From CAZMRF01 sp964568735 (lineage in GTDB: Bacteria; Acidobacteriota; Polarisedimenticolia; JACPZX01): DNA of 64,000 nt. Location of the stretch: the NCBI GenBank assembly GCA_964568735.1, contig CAZMRF010000014.1, positions 20,182-84,181 on the forward strand, in the 5' to 3' direction. The position numbers and the translations under genes were made by a program. Positions 35,377 through 44,107 of the stretch are shown here, one piece after another. The first letter of the stretch is position 1, and each line of letters begins with the position of its first letter. Below the pieces are notes generated by a model that saw only the letters and a program-made list of their open reading frames with translations, was not told the DNA's origin and made no database searches.

Positions 35377-36453
35377 ATGACACCCAGCGGATCCACCGGG
35401 CCGAAGAAGTTTCGCGTCGAGCGCGTCGCTGAAACGCGCTGGAGCCCGGAGTCGACCGACCAGCCCTTCGGGACTTCGTTCAGCGACCACATGCTCGTCG
35501 TGGAGTTCAACGATGGCCGATGGGGCCCGCCCGTCATCCAGCCCTACGGGCCGCTCCCGCTGCAGCCAAGCATCACCTCGCTGCACTACGGGATCTCGGC
35601 CTTCGAAGGGCTCAAGGCTCACCGCGCACCGGATGGCGGCGTGCTCCTGTTCCGCCCCCGGGATAACGCACGGCGCTTCCAGCGCTCCGCTGCCCGCCTC
35701 GTCATGCCGGAGGTGCCGGAGCCTCTCTTCCTCGAAGGGATCCGCGAGCTGCTACGCGTGGACGAGAGGTGGGTGCCCCTTTCGGGGAGCGGGGCGCTCT
35801 ACATCCGCCCCGTGCTCTTCTCGGTCGACCCGCGGATCGGCGTGAAGGCGGCGGAGCGCTTCCTCTTCGTCGTCTTCACGTTTCCCTTCGGGGCCTACTT
35901 CGGATCCCCGGTGGACGTCTTCGTCACCCGCCGGTACGTCCGAGCCTTCCCCGGCGGCACGGGCGACACGAAGCCTGCGGGCAACTACGCCGCCGCGCTC
36001 CTCGCGGAGCTGGAGGCGCGCTCTCAGGGCTGCCAGTCCGTGCTGTGGCTCGACGGCCTCGAGCGACGCTACGTGGAAGAGTGCGGCGTGATGAACGTTT
36101 TCTTCGTCCTCGACGACCGCGTCGTGACGCCGGAGCTGAGCGGAACGATCCTGCCGGGGGTGACCCGTGAGAGCATCATCACTCTGCTGCGCGACGAGGG
36201 GCGCAAGGTGGAGGAGCGGAGAATCAGCATCGACGAGGTCGTGGCGGCCCACGGCGAGGGACGCCTCCGAGAGTCATTTGGCACGGGCACCGCGGCCACC
36301 GTGACGCACATCCGGAGGATCTGGTGCGACGACCAGGACCTCGTGCTGCCGCCGGTCGATGAGCGGAGGATTGGTCCGGCCATCCGCGATCGGCTCGTGG
36401 CCATCATGACCGGGACCGCCCCCGACCCTCACGGCTGGGTCGAGCGCGTCTAG
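35377..36453 (+). CDS. ilvE: Branched-chain amino acid aminotransferase
   Basis: 358-residue PLP enzyme of fold type IV that interconverts Leu, Ile and Val with their 2-oxo acids. Family marks: HYGISAFEGLKAHR, FRPRDNARRFQRSA, LYIRPVLF, GDTKPAGNYAAAL with the PLP-binding Lys, VEECGVMNVFFVLDD, LPGVTRESI and FGTGTAATV. Length and the FEGLKA form fit class II BCAT. ATG 35377 is chosen because AAGGGAGG (35361-35368) is 8 nt upstream; the frame is open to 35326. No other ilv or leu gene is adjacent. Confidence 0.92.
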   Translation: MTPSGSTGPKKFRVERVAETRWSPESTDQPFGTSFSDHMLVVEFNDGRWGPPVIQPYGPLPLQPSITSLHYGISAFEGLKAHRAPDGGVLLFRPRDNARRFQRSAARLVMPEVPEPLFLEGIRELLRVDERWVPLSGSGALYIRPVLFSVDPRIGVKAAERFLFVVFTFPFGAYFGSPVDVFVTRRYVRAFPGGTGDTKPAGNYAAALLAELEARSQGCQSVLWLDGLERRYVEECGVMNVFFVLDDRVVTPELSGTILPGVTRESIITLLRDEGRKVEERRISIDEVVAAHGEGRLRESFGTGTAATVTHIRRIWCDDQDLVLPPVDERRIGPAIRDRLVAIMTGTAPDPHGWVERV

Positions 36454-36505
36454 CGGAGGCCTCGAGCTCGTCCGGGACCAGATCGGCACGGTTTCTGCGC
36501 GGTGG

Positions 36506-37687
36506 CTAGAGCCGAATGAGATCCCTGGGCCGCAGCAGCGCTACCTCGGCCGGCAGCGCCACGACACCCTCTCCCAGCGAGTAGCGCTCGTGGCCCGGAT
36601 AGATCACGTACCCGCGTTGCAGACCGAGGTCGCGCATGCATCGCCTGAGGCCGGGCACATCGTCCCTGGCGGGTGACGAGTGAAGCTTGATCTCGAAGGC
36701 CACGCGCCTCGGCCCGAGGTCCATGAGGAGGTCGGCCTCGTCCCCCGTCGCGGTGCGCCAGAAGTGCGGCTGGCTTCCGGGCTCCACGCGCCGATAGGCC
36801 GAGATGAGCTGATCGATGGCGAATGTCTCGAAGCTCATGCCCCGGGCGGGATGAGCGTCGAGCACGGCGGGGGAACGAATGCCCAGGAAGTAATGGAGGA
36901 GGCCGGTGTCCCGGAAGTAGAGCTTCGGGCTCTTGATCACGCGTTTGCCGACGTTGGCGAAGAAAGGCGGCAGCCTCCGCACGAGGAATGCCCGCTCGAG
37001 GATGTCCACGTAGCGATTCACGGTGTGGTAGCTCGCGCCGAGGGCCTGCCCGAGCTGTGAAGCGTTCCAGAGGCCTCCGTTCGCGTGCGCGAGCATGGTC
37101 CAGAGCTTGCGCATCTGAGCAGGCGACACGTCGATGCCGAGCGCAGGGAGGTCGCGCTCGATGAACGAGCGCGTGTAGGCCTCGAGCCAGTCGTGGCGTC
37201 CATCGTCGTTCGGCTCGAGGAAGGCGTCGGGGAAGCCTCCCCGAAACCAGAGAGCGCCGATGTCGGCCGCTTTCCGGTCGCGGCGCACCTCGTCCCACCG
37301 AAAGGGCGGCAGGTCCAGAAAGGCGGTCCGGCCGGCGAGGGACTCCGAGATGCCGCGGACGAGAGAGGGCGAGGCCGAACCCAGCAGCACGAAACGGCCG
37401 TTCCTGCGCCGCTGGCGGTCAATCACACCGCGCAGGACCGGGAAAACCTCCGGTGCGCGCTGCGCCTCATCGAGGATGACTCGATCACCAAGCTGTGCGA
37501 GACGCGCCTCGGGGTCTGCGATGAGGGGGGCCACGTCGCGAGGCCGTTCGAGGTCGAGATAGCTCCACCCCGGCAAGGCCTGCTGGATGAAGGTCGTCTT
37601 GCCGCACTGACGGGGCCCGAGAACCGTGACGGCCGGGAAGCGGCGAAGAAGCTGAAGAAGGGGTGTCCGGTAGGCCCGGGTCAACAT
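36506..37687 (-). CDS. AAA-type ATPase with DUF4143 domain (copy 2)
   Basis: 393 residues with the same plan as the gene at 32281: Walker A VLGPRQCGKTTFIQQAL (about 19-35), Walker B DRVILDEAQRAPEVF, LLGSASPSLVRGISESLAGR, a helical DNA-binding-like region (NASQLGQALGASYHTVNRYVDILE), and a C-terminal DUF4143 with D-ExK (GDEADLLMDLGPRRVAFEIK). It differs clearly in sequence from the other two copies, so these are not recent duplicates. A promoter-length palindrome (37691-37721) ends 3 nt before the ATG. It is divergent in origin from the surrounding metabolic genes. Confidence 0.85.
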   Translation of the reverse strand: MLTRAYRTPLLQLLRRFPAVTVLGPRQCGKTTFIQQALPGWSYLDLERPRDVAPLIADPEARLAQLGDRVILDEAQRAPEVFPVLRGVIDRQRRRNGRFVLLGSASPSLVRGISESLAGRTAFLDLPPFRWDEVRRDRKAADIGALWFRGGFPDAFLEPNDDGRHDWLEAYTRSFIERDLPALGIDVSPAQMRKLWTMLAHANGGLWNASQLGQALGASYHTVNRYVDILERAFLVRRLPPFFANVGKRVIKSPKLYFRDTGLLHYFLGIRSPAVLDAHPARGMSFETFAIDQLISAYRRVEPGSQPHFWRTATGDEADLLMDLGPRRVAFEIKLHSSPARDDVPGLRRCMRDLGLQRGYVIYPGHERYSLGEGVVALPAEVALLRPRDLIRL

Positions 37688-37690
37688 GCC

Positions 37691-37721
37691 TGCAAGATAG
37701 AATGATCACTTCTATTTTGCA
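37691..37721 (-). promoter_or_regulatory. Palindromic promoter of the second DUF4143 ATPase
   Basis: Arms TGCAAGATAGAA (37691-37702) and TTCTATTTTGCA (37710-37721) pair with one mismatch around a 7-bp centre. On the minus strand TTGCAA (37722-37717), 17 bp, TATCTT (37699-37694 region) form a promoter, with about 6 nt to the ATG at 37687, so the mRNA is predicted leaderless. A repressor bound here would cover both boxes. Confidence 0.65.
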
Positions 37722-37896
37722 ACAACCCTCCAAGGCGCCTGCGCGCTCCTCGCCGGCACGGGAGGGTCGGCGCGACAGGGTGAGAAGCAGGTGCAGGTCC
37801 ATTGGCCAGCTCGAAAGCTCGGCGCTTCCTGGTGCTTCTCGGTGAGGTTCCGAGCGAACGGAGGGCTGGCCTGCGAGGGAAGGCACGGGGGCGGCC

Positions 37897-39030
37897 TCAC
37901 GCCGCCCGGCGGCGGAAGGCGGCGAGACTGGCGAGGAAGATGCCCCCGCCGAAGAGCGCCAGGGCGAGGAGCTGGGGCCAGAGGATCGACAGGCCGATCC
38001 CCTTCAAGAGGATGCCCCGGATGATCGTCAGGAAGTACCGCATCGGCATCAGCCAGGTGAGCCACTGGATGGGCTGCGGCATGTTCTCGATGGGGAAGAT
38101 GAAGCCCGAGAGCAGCATGTTGGGGGTGACGAACGTCATGCAGGTCAGCATGGCCTGCTGCTGCGTGACCGAGACGCTGGCCGCGAAGAGGCCGGCCCCG
38201 AGCGTCGTGAGAAGGAAGACCCCGCTGAGCGCGTAGAGGAGCAGGATGCTGCCGCGCACGGGCACCTCGAACCAGTAGTGGCCCACGGCCAGGACCACCC
38301 CCACGTTGAAGAGCCCGAGCCCTGCGTAGGGTACCAGCTTCCCCAGGAGGAACTCGGAGGGGCGGATCGGCGTGACGAGGATCTGCTCGATGGTCCCGAT
38401 CTCCTTCTCGCGCGTGATCGAGATCGAGGTCAGCAGCATCGTGGTCACAAGCAGGATGAGGCCGATGACTCCCGGGACCATGAAGTGGCTGCTCTGCATC
38501 GCCTCGTTGTACCAGACGCGCATCTCGGCCTCGACGGGAGGACCCACGCGGCCCGTGAAGGCTTCACGGGGGAGCCGCCCGACGGCGATCTCGATCGAGC
38601 GGTTCTGGACGATGCCGGAAAGGTGCCCCAGGGCGGTGGTCGCCTCGGCGCTGTTCGTGCCGTCCACCACGGCCTGGAGGCGCGCTCGCCCTCCGGAGCC
38701 GAGCTTCTCGGCATAATCGGTGGGGAAGACGAGCGCCACGACGGCCCGGCCGCGGTCGAGATAACCGATGACCTCGTCGAGGCGCTCCACCCGCCCCACT
38801 TCCTGGAAGTAGCCTGATTCCAGGACCGATCGGATCATCTCGCGGCTGGCGGTGGATCGATCGAGGTCGCAGATCACCGTCGGGATGTGCCGGACGTCGA
38901 GCGTGGCCGCGTACCCGAGGAGCATGAGCTGCAGGATGGGCGCGAGGAGCATCAGGCGCAGCGCGATGGGATCGCGCCTCATCTGGCGCATCTCCTTCGC
39001 GATGAGCCAGGCGATCCGGTGGCCGCTCAC
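37897..39030 (-). CDS. ABC-2 type transport permease (second subunit)
   Basis: 377 residues: one N-terminal membrane helix (about 25-45), a large periplasmic domain (about 50-175) and five C-terminal helices, the layout of ABC2_membrane_3 permeases such as YbhR/YbhS. Marks are NFMVPGV-like HFMVPGVIGLILL, TREKEIGTIEQILVTPIRPSEFLLGKLVPY and LSGFIFPIENMP. It pairs with the next permease (39027-40160, same length and plan) as a heterodimer. It is the last gene of the leftward export operon, overlapping the previous gene by 4 nt (GTGA). Confidence 0.9.
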   Translation of the reverse strand: MSGHRIAWLIAKEMRQMRRDPIALRLMLLAPILQLMLLGYAATLDVRHIPTVICDLDRSTASREMIRSVLESGYFQEVGRVERLDEVIGYLDRGRAVVALVFPTDYAEKLGSGGRARLQAVVDGTNSAEATTALGHLSGIVQNRSIEIAVGRLPREAFTGRVGPPVEAEMRVWYNEAMQSSHFMVPGVIGLILLVTTMLLTSISITREKEIGTIEQILVTPIRPSEFLLGKLVPYAGLGLFNVGVVLAVGHYWFEVPVRGSILLLYALSGVFLLTTLGAGLFAASVSVTQQQAMLTCMTFVTPNMLLSGFIFPIENMPQPIQWLTWLMPMRYFLTIIRGILLKGIGLSILWPQLLALALFGGGIFLASLAAFRRRAA

Positions 39031-40160
39031 TTGAAGGCCCTCCGTATCGCGAGGATCCCGATGAGGCCGATCCCCGCCGCGTAGAGGCTCAGGGCGGTGA
39101 AGGAGCCCGCCATCTCGGCCAGTCCCACCCCTTTCTGGAGCGTGCCCCGCAGGATCGCGACGTAGTAGCGCGCGGGGATCAGGTAGGTCACGCCGCGGAG
39201 GAAGGCCGGCATGTTCCGGATGGGGAACATGAAATCGGAGAGGTAGAAGACGGGCAGCACCGAGCCGAGGAAGGCCGCCGTCTGCGCCCCCATCTGAGAC
39301 GAGGTGATCGCGGAGATCGTGAGCCCCACGCCGAGGGCGCAGATCAGGAAGAGGCTCGTCCCCAGCGTGAAGACCCAGAGGCTCCCGCGGACGGGGACGC
39401 CCATCAGGAGGCTTCCCATCGCGAGCGCGACCCAGGCGTTCAGGAAGGCCACAAGAGCGTAAGGGAGCATCTTCCCCACGAGGATCTCCCAGGCGCGCAG
39501 GGGCGTGACCCGGAGCTGGTCGAGCGTGCCGCGATCCTTCTCGCGCGCGATGGCGAGGGAGGTCTGGAGCACGCCGAGCATCGTGAGGAGCACTCCGATG
39601 AGCCCCGGCACCATGAAGTTGCGGCTCTTCAGCTCCGGGTTGTAGAGGACGCGCGGGCGGAACTCCACGGGCAACAGGTCGTCCGATCCCTTCACGCCCG
39701 TGCTCCGCAGCCGCTCGGCGAGGAGCGAGGCGGTGAATCGCTGCACGATGTTGCGGGCATGCCCCTGCACGACGCTCGCCCTCGAGGAGTCCGTGCCGTC
39801 GAGGAGGATCTGCACCGAGGCGGGCTCGGCTCGGGCGACCTCGCGAGCGAACCCGCGGGGGATGACGAGCACGGCCGAGGCCTCCCCCGTGTCGAGGGTC
39901 CTCGCCACCTCCTCCTGGCTCGAAACGCGGAGCGCCTCGCGGAAGTAGCCCGAGGAGAGGAAGGCGCGCTCCAGGGCGCGGCTGCGGGAGGAATGGTCCT
40001 GGTCCCAGATGGCCAGGCGGATCTCGCGAATGTCGAAGGAGACGGCGAAGCCGAAGAGGAGCAACAGGCCGGCCGGAACGACGACGCTCATGACGATGGT
40101 GCGCCGGTCGCGCGCCATCTGTCTGAATTCCTTCACGATGAGCGCCCGCAGCCGGTGCAT
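39027..40160 (-). CDS. ABC-2 type transport permease (first subunit)
   Basis: 377 residues with the same topology as its partner: N-terminal helix (VVVPAGLLLLFGFAVSF), extracytoplasmic domain, then SRNFMVPGLIGVLLTMLGVLQTSLAIAREKDRGTLDQLRVTPL and four or five further helices with LSDFMFPIRNMP. The export substrate is unknown. Related E. coli YbhFSR exports cationic drugs or ions. The ATG at 40160 overlaps the ATPase stop by one base, which fixes the start. Confidence 0.9.
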   Translation of the reverse strand: MHRLRALIVKEFRQMARDRRTIVMSVVVPAGLLLLFGFAVSFDIREIRLAIWDQDHSSRSRALERAFLSSGYFREALRVSSQEEVARTLDTGEASAVLVIPRGFAREVARAEPASVQILLDGTDSSRASVVQGHARNIVQRFTASLLAERLRSTGVKGSDDLLPVEFRPRVLYNPELKSRNFMVPGLIGVLLTMLGVLQTSLAIAREKDRGTLDQLRVTPLRAWEILVGKMLPYALVAFLNAWVALAMGSLLMGVPVRGSLWVFTLGTSLFLICALGVGLTISAITSSQMGAQTAAFLGSVLPVFYLSDFMFPIRNMPAFLRGVTYLIPARYYVAILRGTLQKGVGLAEMAGSFTALSLYAAGIGLIGILAIRRAFK

Positions 40161-41104
40161 CAGTGCGCGCGCGTCAGCCTGACGAAGACGTCCTCGATGG
40201 AGGCGGGGATTGGCCGCGCCGCCGCGAGGCCGACCCCGGCCTCCTCCAGGCGCCGGCGGATGGCTGAGACGGCCGCCTCTCCGTCGCTCACGACGGCATG
40301 GATGTCGTTCCCGTAGATGTTCACGTCGAGGACCAGGTCGGTTCCCTTCAGGGCCCTGTAGATGCCGTAGAGATCCGGCCCGGTCAGGCTCACCACCTCG
40401 GCCCCCATTCGGGTCGCCTTCAGATCCGCCGGAGTGCCCAGCGCCACGAGGCGCCCGGAGTGGATGAACCCGATCCGGTTGCAGCGCTCCGCCTCTTCCA
40501 TGTAGTGCGTCGTGACGAAGAGCGTGATCCCGCGTCCCTGGAGCGTGTAGATGAGATCCCAGATCTCGCGGCGCGAGACGGGGTCCACCCCGGCCGTCGG
40601 CTCGTCGAGGAAGAGGATGGCGGGGGCGTGGACGAGGGCCGTGGCGAGGGCGAGCCGCTGCTTCCATCCGCCGCTGAGCGTGCCCGCGAGCTGATCGGCC
40701 CGCCCTGCCAGCCCCATCTGCTCGATGACTTCTCCGGCGCGGCGGCGGGCTTCGCCCGAGTCGGGCACGTAGACGCCTCCGAAGAACTCCACGTTCTCCT
40801 TTACCGTCAAGTCCGAGTAGAGTCCGAAGCGCTGGGACATGTAGCCGATGGCCTGCTTCAGCGGCCGGGCCTCGCGCTCCACGTCGAAGCCTGCCACCGT
40901 GGCGCGCCCCGAGGTGGGAGCCAGCAAGCCGCAGAGCATCCGCACGACGGTGGTCTTGCCCGCCCCGTTGGGGCCGAGGAAGCCGAAGATCTCCCCCGCG
41001 CCCACGCTCAGGTCGAGGTCGACGACGGCCTGGATGGCGCCAAATCTACGAGAGAGCTTCTCGGCGACGATCCCGGTGCCGGGTGAGCGGGCGAACTCCG
41101 TCAC
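40160..41104 (-). CDS. ABC transporter ATP-binding protein (export)
   Basis: 314 residues, one complete nucleotide-binding domain: Walker A GFLGPNGAGKTTVVRMLCG, Q-loop YMSQRFGLY, signature LSGGWKQRLALATAL, Walker B AILFLDEPTAGVDP and H-loop FVTTHYMEEAE. The last 80 residues are the DUF4162-type tail common in ABC-2 exporters. E. coli YbhF has two such domains fused; here there is one. GTG 41104 overlaps the HlyD gene stop by 4 nt. It energises the two permeases downstream. Confidence 0.93.
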   Translation of the reverse strand: MTEFARSPGTGIVAEKLSRRFGAIQAVVDLDLSVGAGEIFGFLGPNGAGKTTVVRMLCGLLAPTSGRATVAGFDVEREARPLKQAIGYMSQRFGLYSDLTVKENVEFFGGVYVPDSGEARRRAGEVIEQMGLAGRADQLAGTLSGGWKQRLALATALVHAPAILFLDEPTAGVDPVSRREIWDLIYTLQGRGITLFVTTHYMEEAERCNRIGFIHSGRLVALGTPADLKATRMGAEVVSLTGPDLYGIYRALKGTDLVLDVNIYGNDIHAVVSDGEAAVSAIRRRLEEAGVGLAAARPIPASIEDVFVRLTRAH

Positions 41105-42111
41105 GGCGCGCCGTGGCGCCTGAGCAGGACGTCGGCGGGGATTCCCACCTTGAGGGCGCCGTCCGGGTTGATGACCGACACCTTCACGCCGTGGACGAGC
41201 TGCACGCGATCTTCGGCGGTCTGGACGTTGCGGGGCGTGAACTCCGCCTCGGTGGAGATGTAGACCACCTTGCCGGGGAAATCCTTCTCCGGGAAGGCGT
41301 CGACCCTCACCGCGACGTCGTCTCCCAGGCGGATGCGGGGCAGCTCCGACTCGCCGAGGTAGACCCATGTGAAGAGGTTGACCAGGTCGGCCACCGAGAC
41401 GATGGGCGAGCCCGGGCGGGCGTACTCTCCCGGCTCCTGGATCTTCTCCGTGACGGTCCCTCCGACGGGGGAGCGGACCGTCGTTCGGTCCATGTCGAGC
41501 TGCCGCTGCTCCAGCACCGCCTCGAGGCGGCGGACCTCGGAGCGGGCTCCTTCGATCTCCTCGGAGCGGTAGCCGCGCGTGAGCAGCGAGTGGCGCTCCC
41601 TCGATCCTTCCAGGCGGGCCCGCGCGACGTCACGATCGCGGCGCGCCAGGTCCAGCTCGTCGGGGGTCGAGACCTTCCCGCTCACGAGCTCCTCCACTCG
41701 GCGGATCCGGGCTTCGGCCTGCTCGAGCTGCGCCTCGGCCTCCTCCACCTCGCGGGCGGCCGATTCGACCTCCTCCTTCCTGTAGCCGGAGGTCAGCAGC
41801 GCCCGGCGGGAGCGCGCGCTCGCGAGCGCCGCCTCCGTTTCCTCCAGCGCGATCCGGTAGGGCTCCGGGTCGATCGTGGCGATGACGTCCCCGATGGCGA
41901 CGGCGTATCCCTGATCCACGGGCCGGGTGAGGATGCGCCCCGAGACCTCGGGGACGACGTCCACCTCCACGGCCTCGATCGTGCCGGAGTAGATCGGATT
42001 GTCGCCTCCACCCGGCCCCGTCGAGCAAGCCGCGGCACCGAGCGCGAGGAGGGCAGCGGCGGGGATCCCCCGGATAACGCGCGCCGGGCCGCGATCTCGA
42101 CGGAGGCTCAA
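41101..42111 (-). CDS. HlyD-family periplasmic adaptor, probable lipoprotein
   Basis: 336 residues. The N-terminal signal ends in a lipobox (LLALGAAAC, Cys29). Then come the lipoyl half-motifs (VDVVPEVSGRILTRPVDQGYAV and TVRSPVGGTVTEKIQEPGEYARPG), a long alpha-helical hairpin (about 85-215, many Glu/Ala/Arg) and a beta-barrel domain. It would bridge the ABC-2 permeases to an outer-membrane TolC-like channel, which is not in this window. It is the first gene of the four-gene operon. The only available start is TTG 42111, without a good Shine-Dalgarno. Confidence 0.9.
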   Translation of the reverse strand: MSLRRDRGPARVIRGIPAAALLALGAAACSTGPGGGDNPIYSGTIEAVEVDVVPEVSGRILTRPVDQGYAVAIGDVIATIDPEPYRIALEETEAALASARSRRALLTSGYRKEEVESAAREVEEAEAQLEQAEARIRRVEELVSGKVSTPDELDLARRDRDVARARLEGSRERHSLLTRGYRSEEIEGARSEVRRLEAVLEQRQLDMDRTTVRSPVGGTVTEKIQEPGEYARPGSPIVSVADLVNLFTWVYLGESELPRIRLGDDVAVRVDAFPEKDFPGKVVYISTEAEFTPRNVQTAEDRVQLVHGVKVSVINPDGALKVGIPADVLLRRHGAP

Positions 42112-42266
42112 GGGTGATCAGAAGCCGGAGAGCGCGGGGATTCTACCACCGTGCAACACGGGCCATGATGCGAGGCCATGCCCTCCTTCTCGATCGGCAT
42201 GGATGGTTCTAGACTTCACCACGTTCGTTCCCGTTGCGCGGCATCCACGAGGGAAGCGGCCCTTCG

Positions 42267-42704
42267 ATGACTCCCCGGCAAGCCCTCGCACTCGTTCGGA
42301 AGCATGGCGTCATGCTGGAGTCTGCTCGCGGCCGCGCCCCCTGCCTGGCGGAGGCGGTCGTGGGTGGCCCGATCCGCGGGAGCTGGTGGTCCCATCACCG
42401 CAGCCGTGAAGTGTTCCGCGTCCTGCAAGGGGTCAGAGACAGCTCCGATGTCCTCGTCTGCCGCCTCGTGGACGGCAAGGTCACCTTCGTTCACGAGCGC
42501 GTGTGGCCAGCCCTCGTGCGGCTCGCGGGGCGCTATCCCGCGAAGAACCTGGCGAGGATCCAGGAGACTCATACCCCCTCGGGCCGCCACGAGGTCCAGG
42601 AGACTCCGTTCCCGAAGTGGGTTCCCGATGAGATCATGAGGGAGGCGTCCGAGCTGAGCGAGGAGGAGGCCCTCGAACAGCTCGGATCACCCGGCGCCGG
42701 CTAG
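42267..42704 (+). CDS. Hypothetical protein, 145 residues
   Basis: No family recognised. The sequence is soluble and mixed alpha/beta, with SWWSHHRSREVFRVLQGVRDSS in the middle, a Trp-containing VHERVWPALVRLAGRYP segment, and an acidic C terminus (ASELSEEEALEQLG). The codon pattern and length support a real gene. ATG 42267 has GGGAAG 10 nt upstream. It is divergent from the HlyD operon and lies before the third DUF4143 gene. Confidence 0.65.
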   Translation: MTPRQALALVRKHGVMLESARGRAPCLAEAVVGGPIRGSWWSHHRSREVFRVLQGVRDSSDVLVCRLVDGKVTFVHERVWPALVRLAGRYPAKNLARIQETHTPSGRHEVQETPFPKWVPDEIMREASELSEEEALEQLGSPGAG

Positions 42705-42775
42705 AGGCAGCACCCGGATGGGGCGATCCGCAGCCAGGCGTGGCCGATCGGCCGGGGGTCCCTACCCTGACTACC

Positions 42776-42808
42776 ATGCCGTCATTTTTCCTAGTATTAT
42801 GACGGCAT
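42776..42808 (+). promoter_or_regulatory. Palindrome abutting the third DUF4143 ATPase start
   Basis: Perfect 10-bp arms ATGCCGTCAT (42776-42785) and ATGACGGCAT (42799-42808) surround TATTAT (42795-42800), a good -10 box. The ATG at 42810 is one base beyond the palindrome and 9 nt from the -10, so the message should be leaderless or nearly so. I see no convincing -35, so an activator or an extended -10 may be needed. Confidence 0.65.
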
Positions 42809-42809
42809 C

Positions 42810-43970
42810 ATGGCCAGCCGCACCTACCCGCGCCTGACGCGGCCGCCCCGTTCCTCTTTCTTCCTGTTCGGGATCCGGGGAGCGGGCAAGAGCACCTGGG
42901 CCGGAGAACAATTCCCACGAGCCCGGCGGATCGATCTCCTGGACGACGCCCGATATCAGGGCCTTCTAGCGAGCCCGGGACAGTTCGCCGACGAGATCCG
43001 TTCCCTTCCGCGTGGGAGCTGGGTTGTGGTGGACGAGGTCCAGCGGATTCCCGGGCTCCTGAACGAAGTCCACCGCTTCATCGAAGACAGGAGCCTCCGC
43101 TTCGTGCTCCTCGGGTCCAGCGCGCGGAAGCTCAGGACGGGGGGGACGAACCTCCTTGCGGGGCGGGCGGTGTGGAAGACCATGTACCCGCTCGTGCCCG
43201 AAGAGCTGGCTCGGGATTTCTCACTGGACGCCGCGCTGCGCTTCGGGACGATTCCTCTCGTCTGGGCCTCACCTGACAGGCGGCAGACGCTCCAGTCCTA
43301 CGTCCAGCTCTACCTCAAAGAGGAAATCAAGGCCGAGGCTCTCGTGCGCAACCTCCCAGGCTTCGCACGGTTCCTTCCCATCGCGGCGCGCTTCCACGGC
43401 CAGGTGGTCAATGTTTCCGGGATTGCGCGTGATGCCGGAACGGCCCGGACCACCGTCACCGGCTACCTCGATATCCTCGAGGACACGTTGCTGACGTTCC
43501 GGCTGCCTGCCTTCGAGGCGCGCCTGAGAGTGCGCGAGCGGAAACATCCCAAGCTCTACTGGGTGGATCCCGGGCTCGTGCGGGCCGTGAAAGGTCAGCT
43601 CGACGCCGTCACTGACGAGGAGAAAGGGCCGCTGCTGGAGGGCTGGGTCCTCACGCTGCTGAGGGTCTACGCGGAAGAGCGGGGCCTCTACGAGGAGATC
43701 TCCTACTGGGCCCCCTTGCAGGCGAAGGGCCTGGAAGTTGACTTCCTACTCAAGCGAGGGCGCGAGCTGCTGGCGCTGGAGGTCAAAGAGTCGGGGAGGT
43801 TCTCACGCTCCTGGCTGGCCGGGCTGAAGGCCATCGGGGAGCTTCCGAGGGTCGTCCGGAGGGTGATTGTGTACATGGGTGCCCAGACTCTGACAACGGA
43901 GGAGGGCATCGAAGTCTGGCCCATCAGCCACTTCCTGAGCCGCCTCGAGCAGAACAAGCTCTGGCCTTGA
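42810..43970 (+). CDS. AAA-type ATPase with DUF4143 domain (copy 3)
   Basis: 386 residues, same architecture as the genes at 32281 and 36506: Walker A FLFGIRGAGKSTWAGEQF, Walker B SWVVVDEVQRIPGLL, LLGSSARKL with LLAGRA, a helical segment (NVSGIARDAGTARTTVTGYLDILE), and a C-terminal DUF4143 with D-ExK (GLEVDFLLKRGRELLALEVK). It belongs to a different subgroup: the Walker A sequence and N-terminal PRSSFFLFG differ from the other two. The biological role is unknown. It is controlled by the palindrome at 42776-42808. Confidence 0.87.
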   Translation: MASRTYPRLTRPPRSSFFLFGIRGAGKSTWAGEQFPRARRIDLLDDARYQGLLASPGQFADEIRSLPRGSWVVVDEVQRIPGLLNEVHRFIEDRSLRFVLLGSSARKLRTGGTNLLAGRAVWKTMYPLVPEELARDFSLDAALRFGTIPLVWASPDRRQTLQSYVQLYLKEEIKAEALVRNLPGFARFLPIAARFHGQVVNVSGIARDAGTARTTVTGYLDILEDTLLTFRLPAFEARLRVRERKHPKLYWVDPGLVRAVKGQLDAVTDEEKGPLLEGWVLTLLRVYAEERGLYEEISYWAPLQAKGLEVDFLLKRGRELLALEVKESGRFSRSWLAGLKAIGELPRVVRRVIVYMGAQTLTTEEGIEVWPISHFLSRLEQNKLWP

Positions 43971-44107
43971 TGTGATGGCACTCGCCGCCAGGCTGACCCG
44001 GCCGGCATCGTGACTTCCGGACCGACGACGCGGATCCTGGAATCGGCGGCGGGTCACGTTCGTGGGGGCCGCCCATGTGTTCACCGAGGAATCGTGTGCA
44101 AACGACA

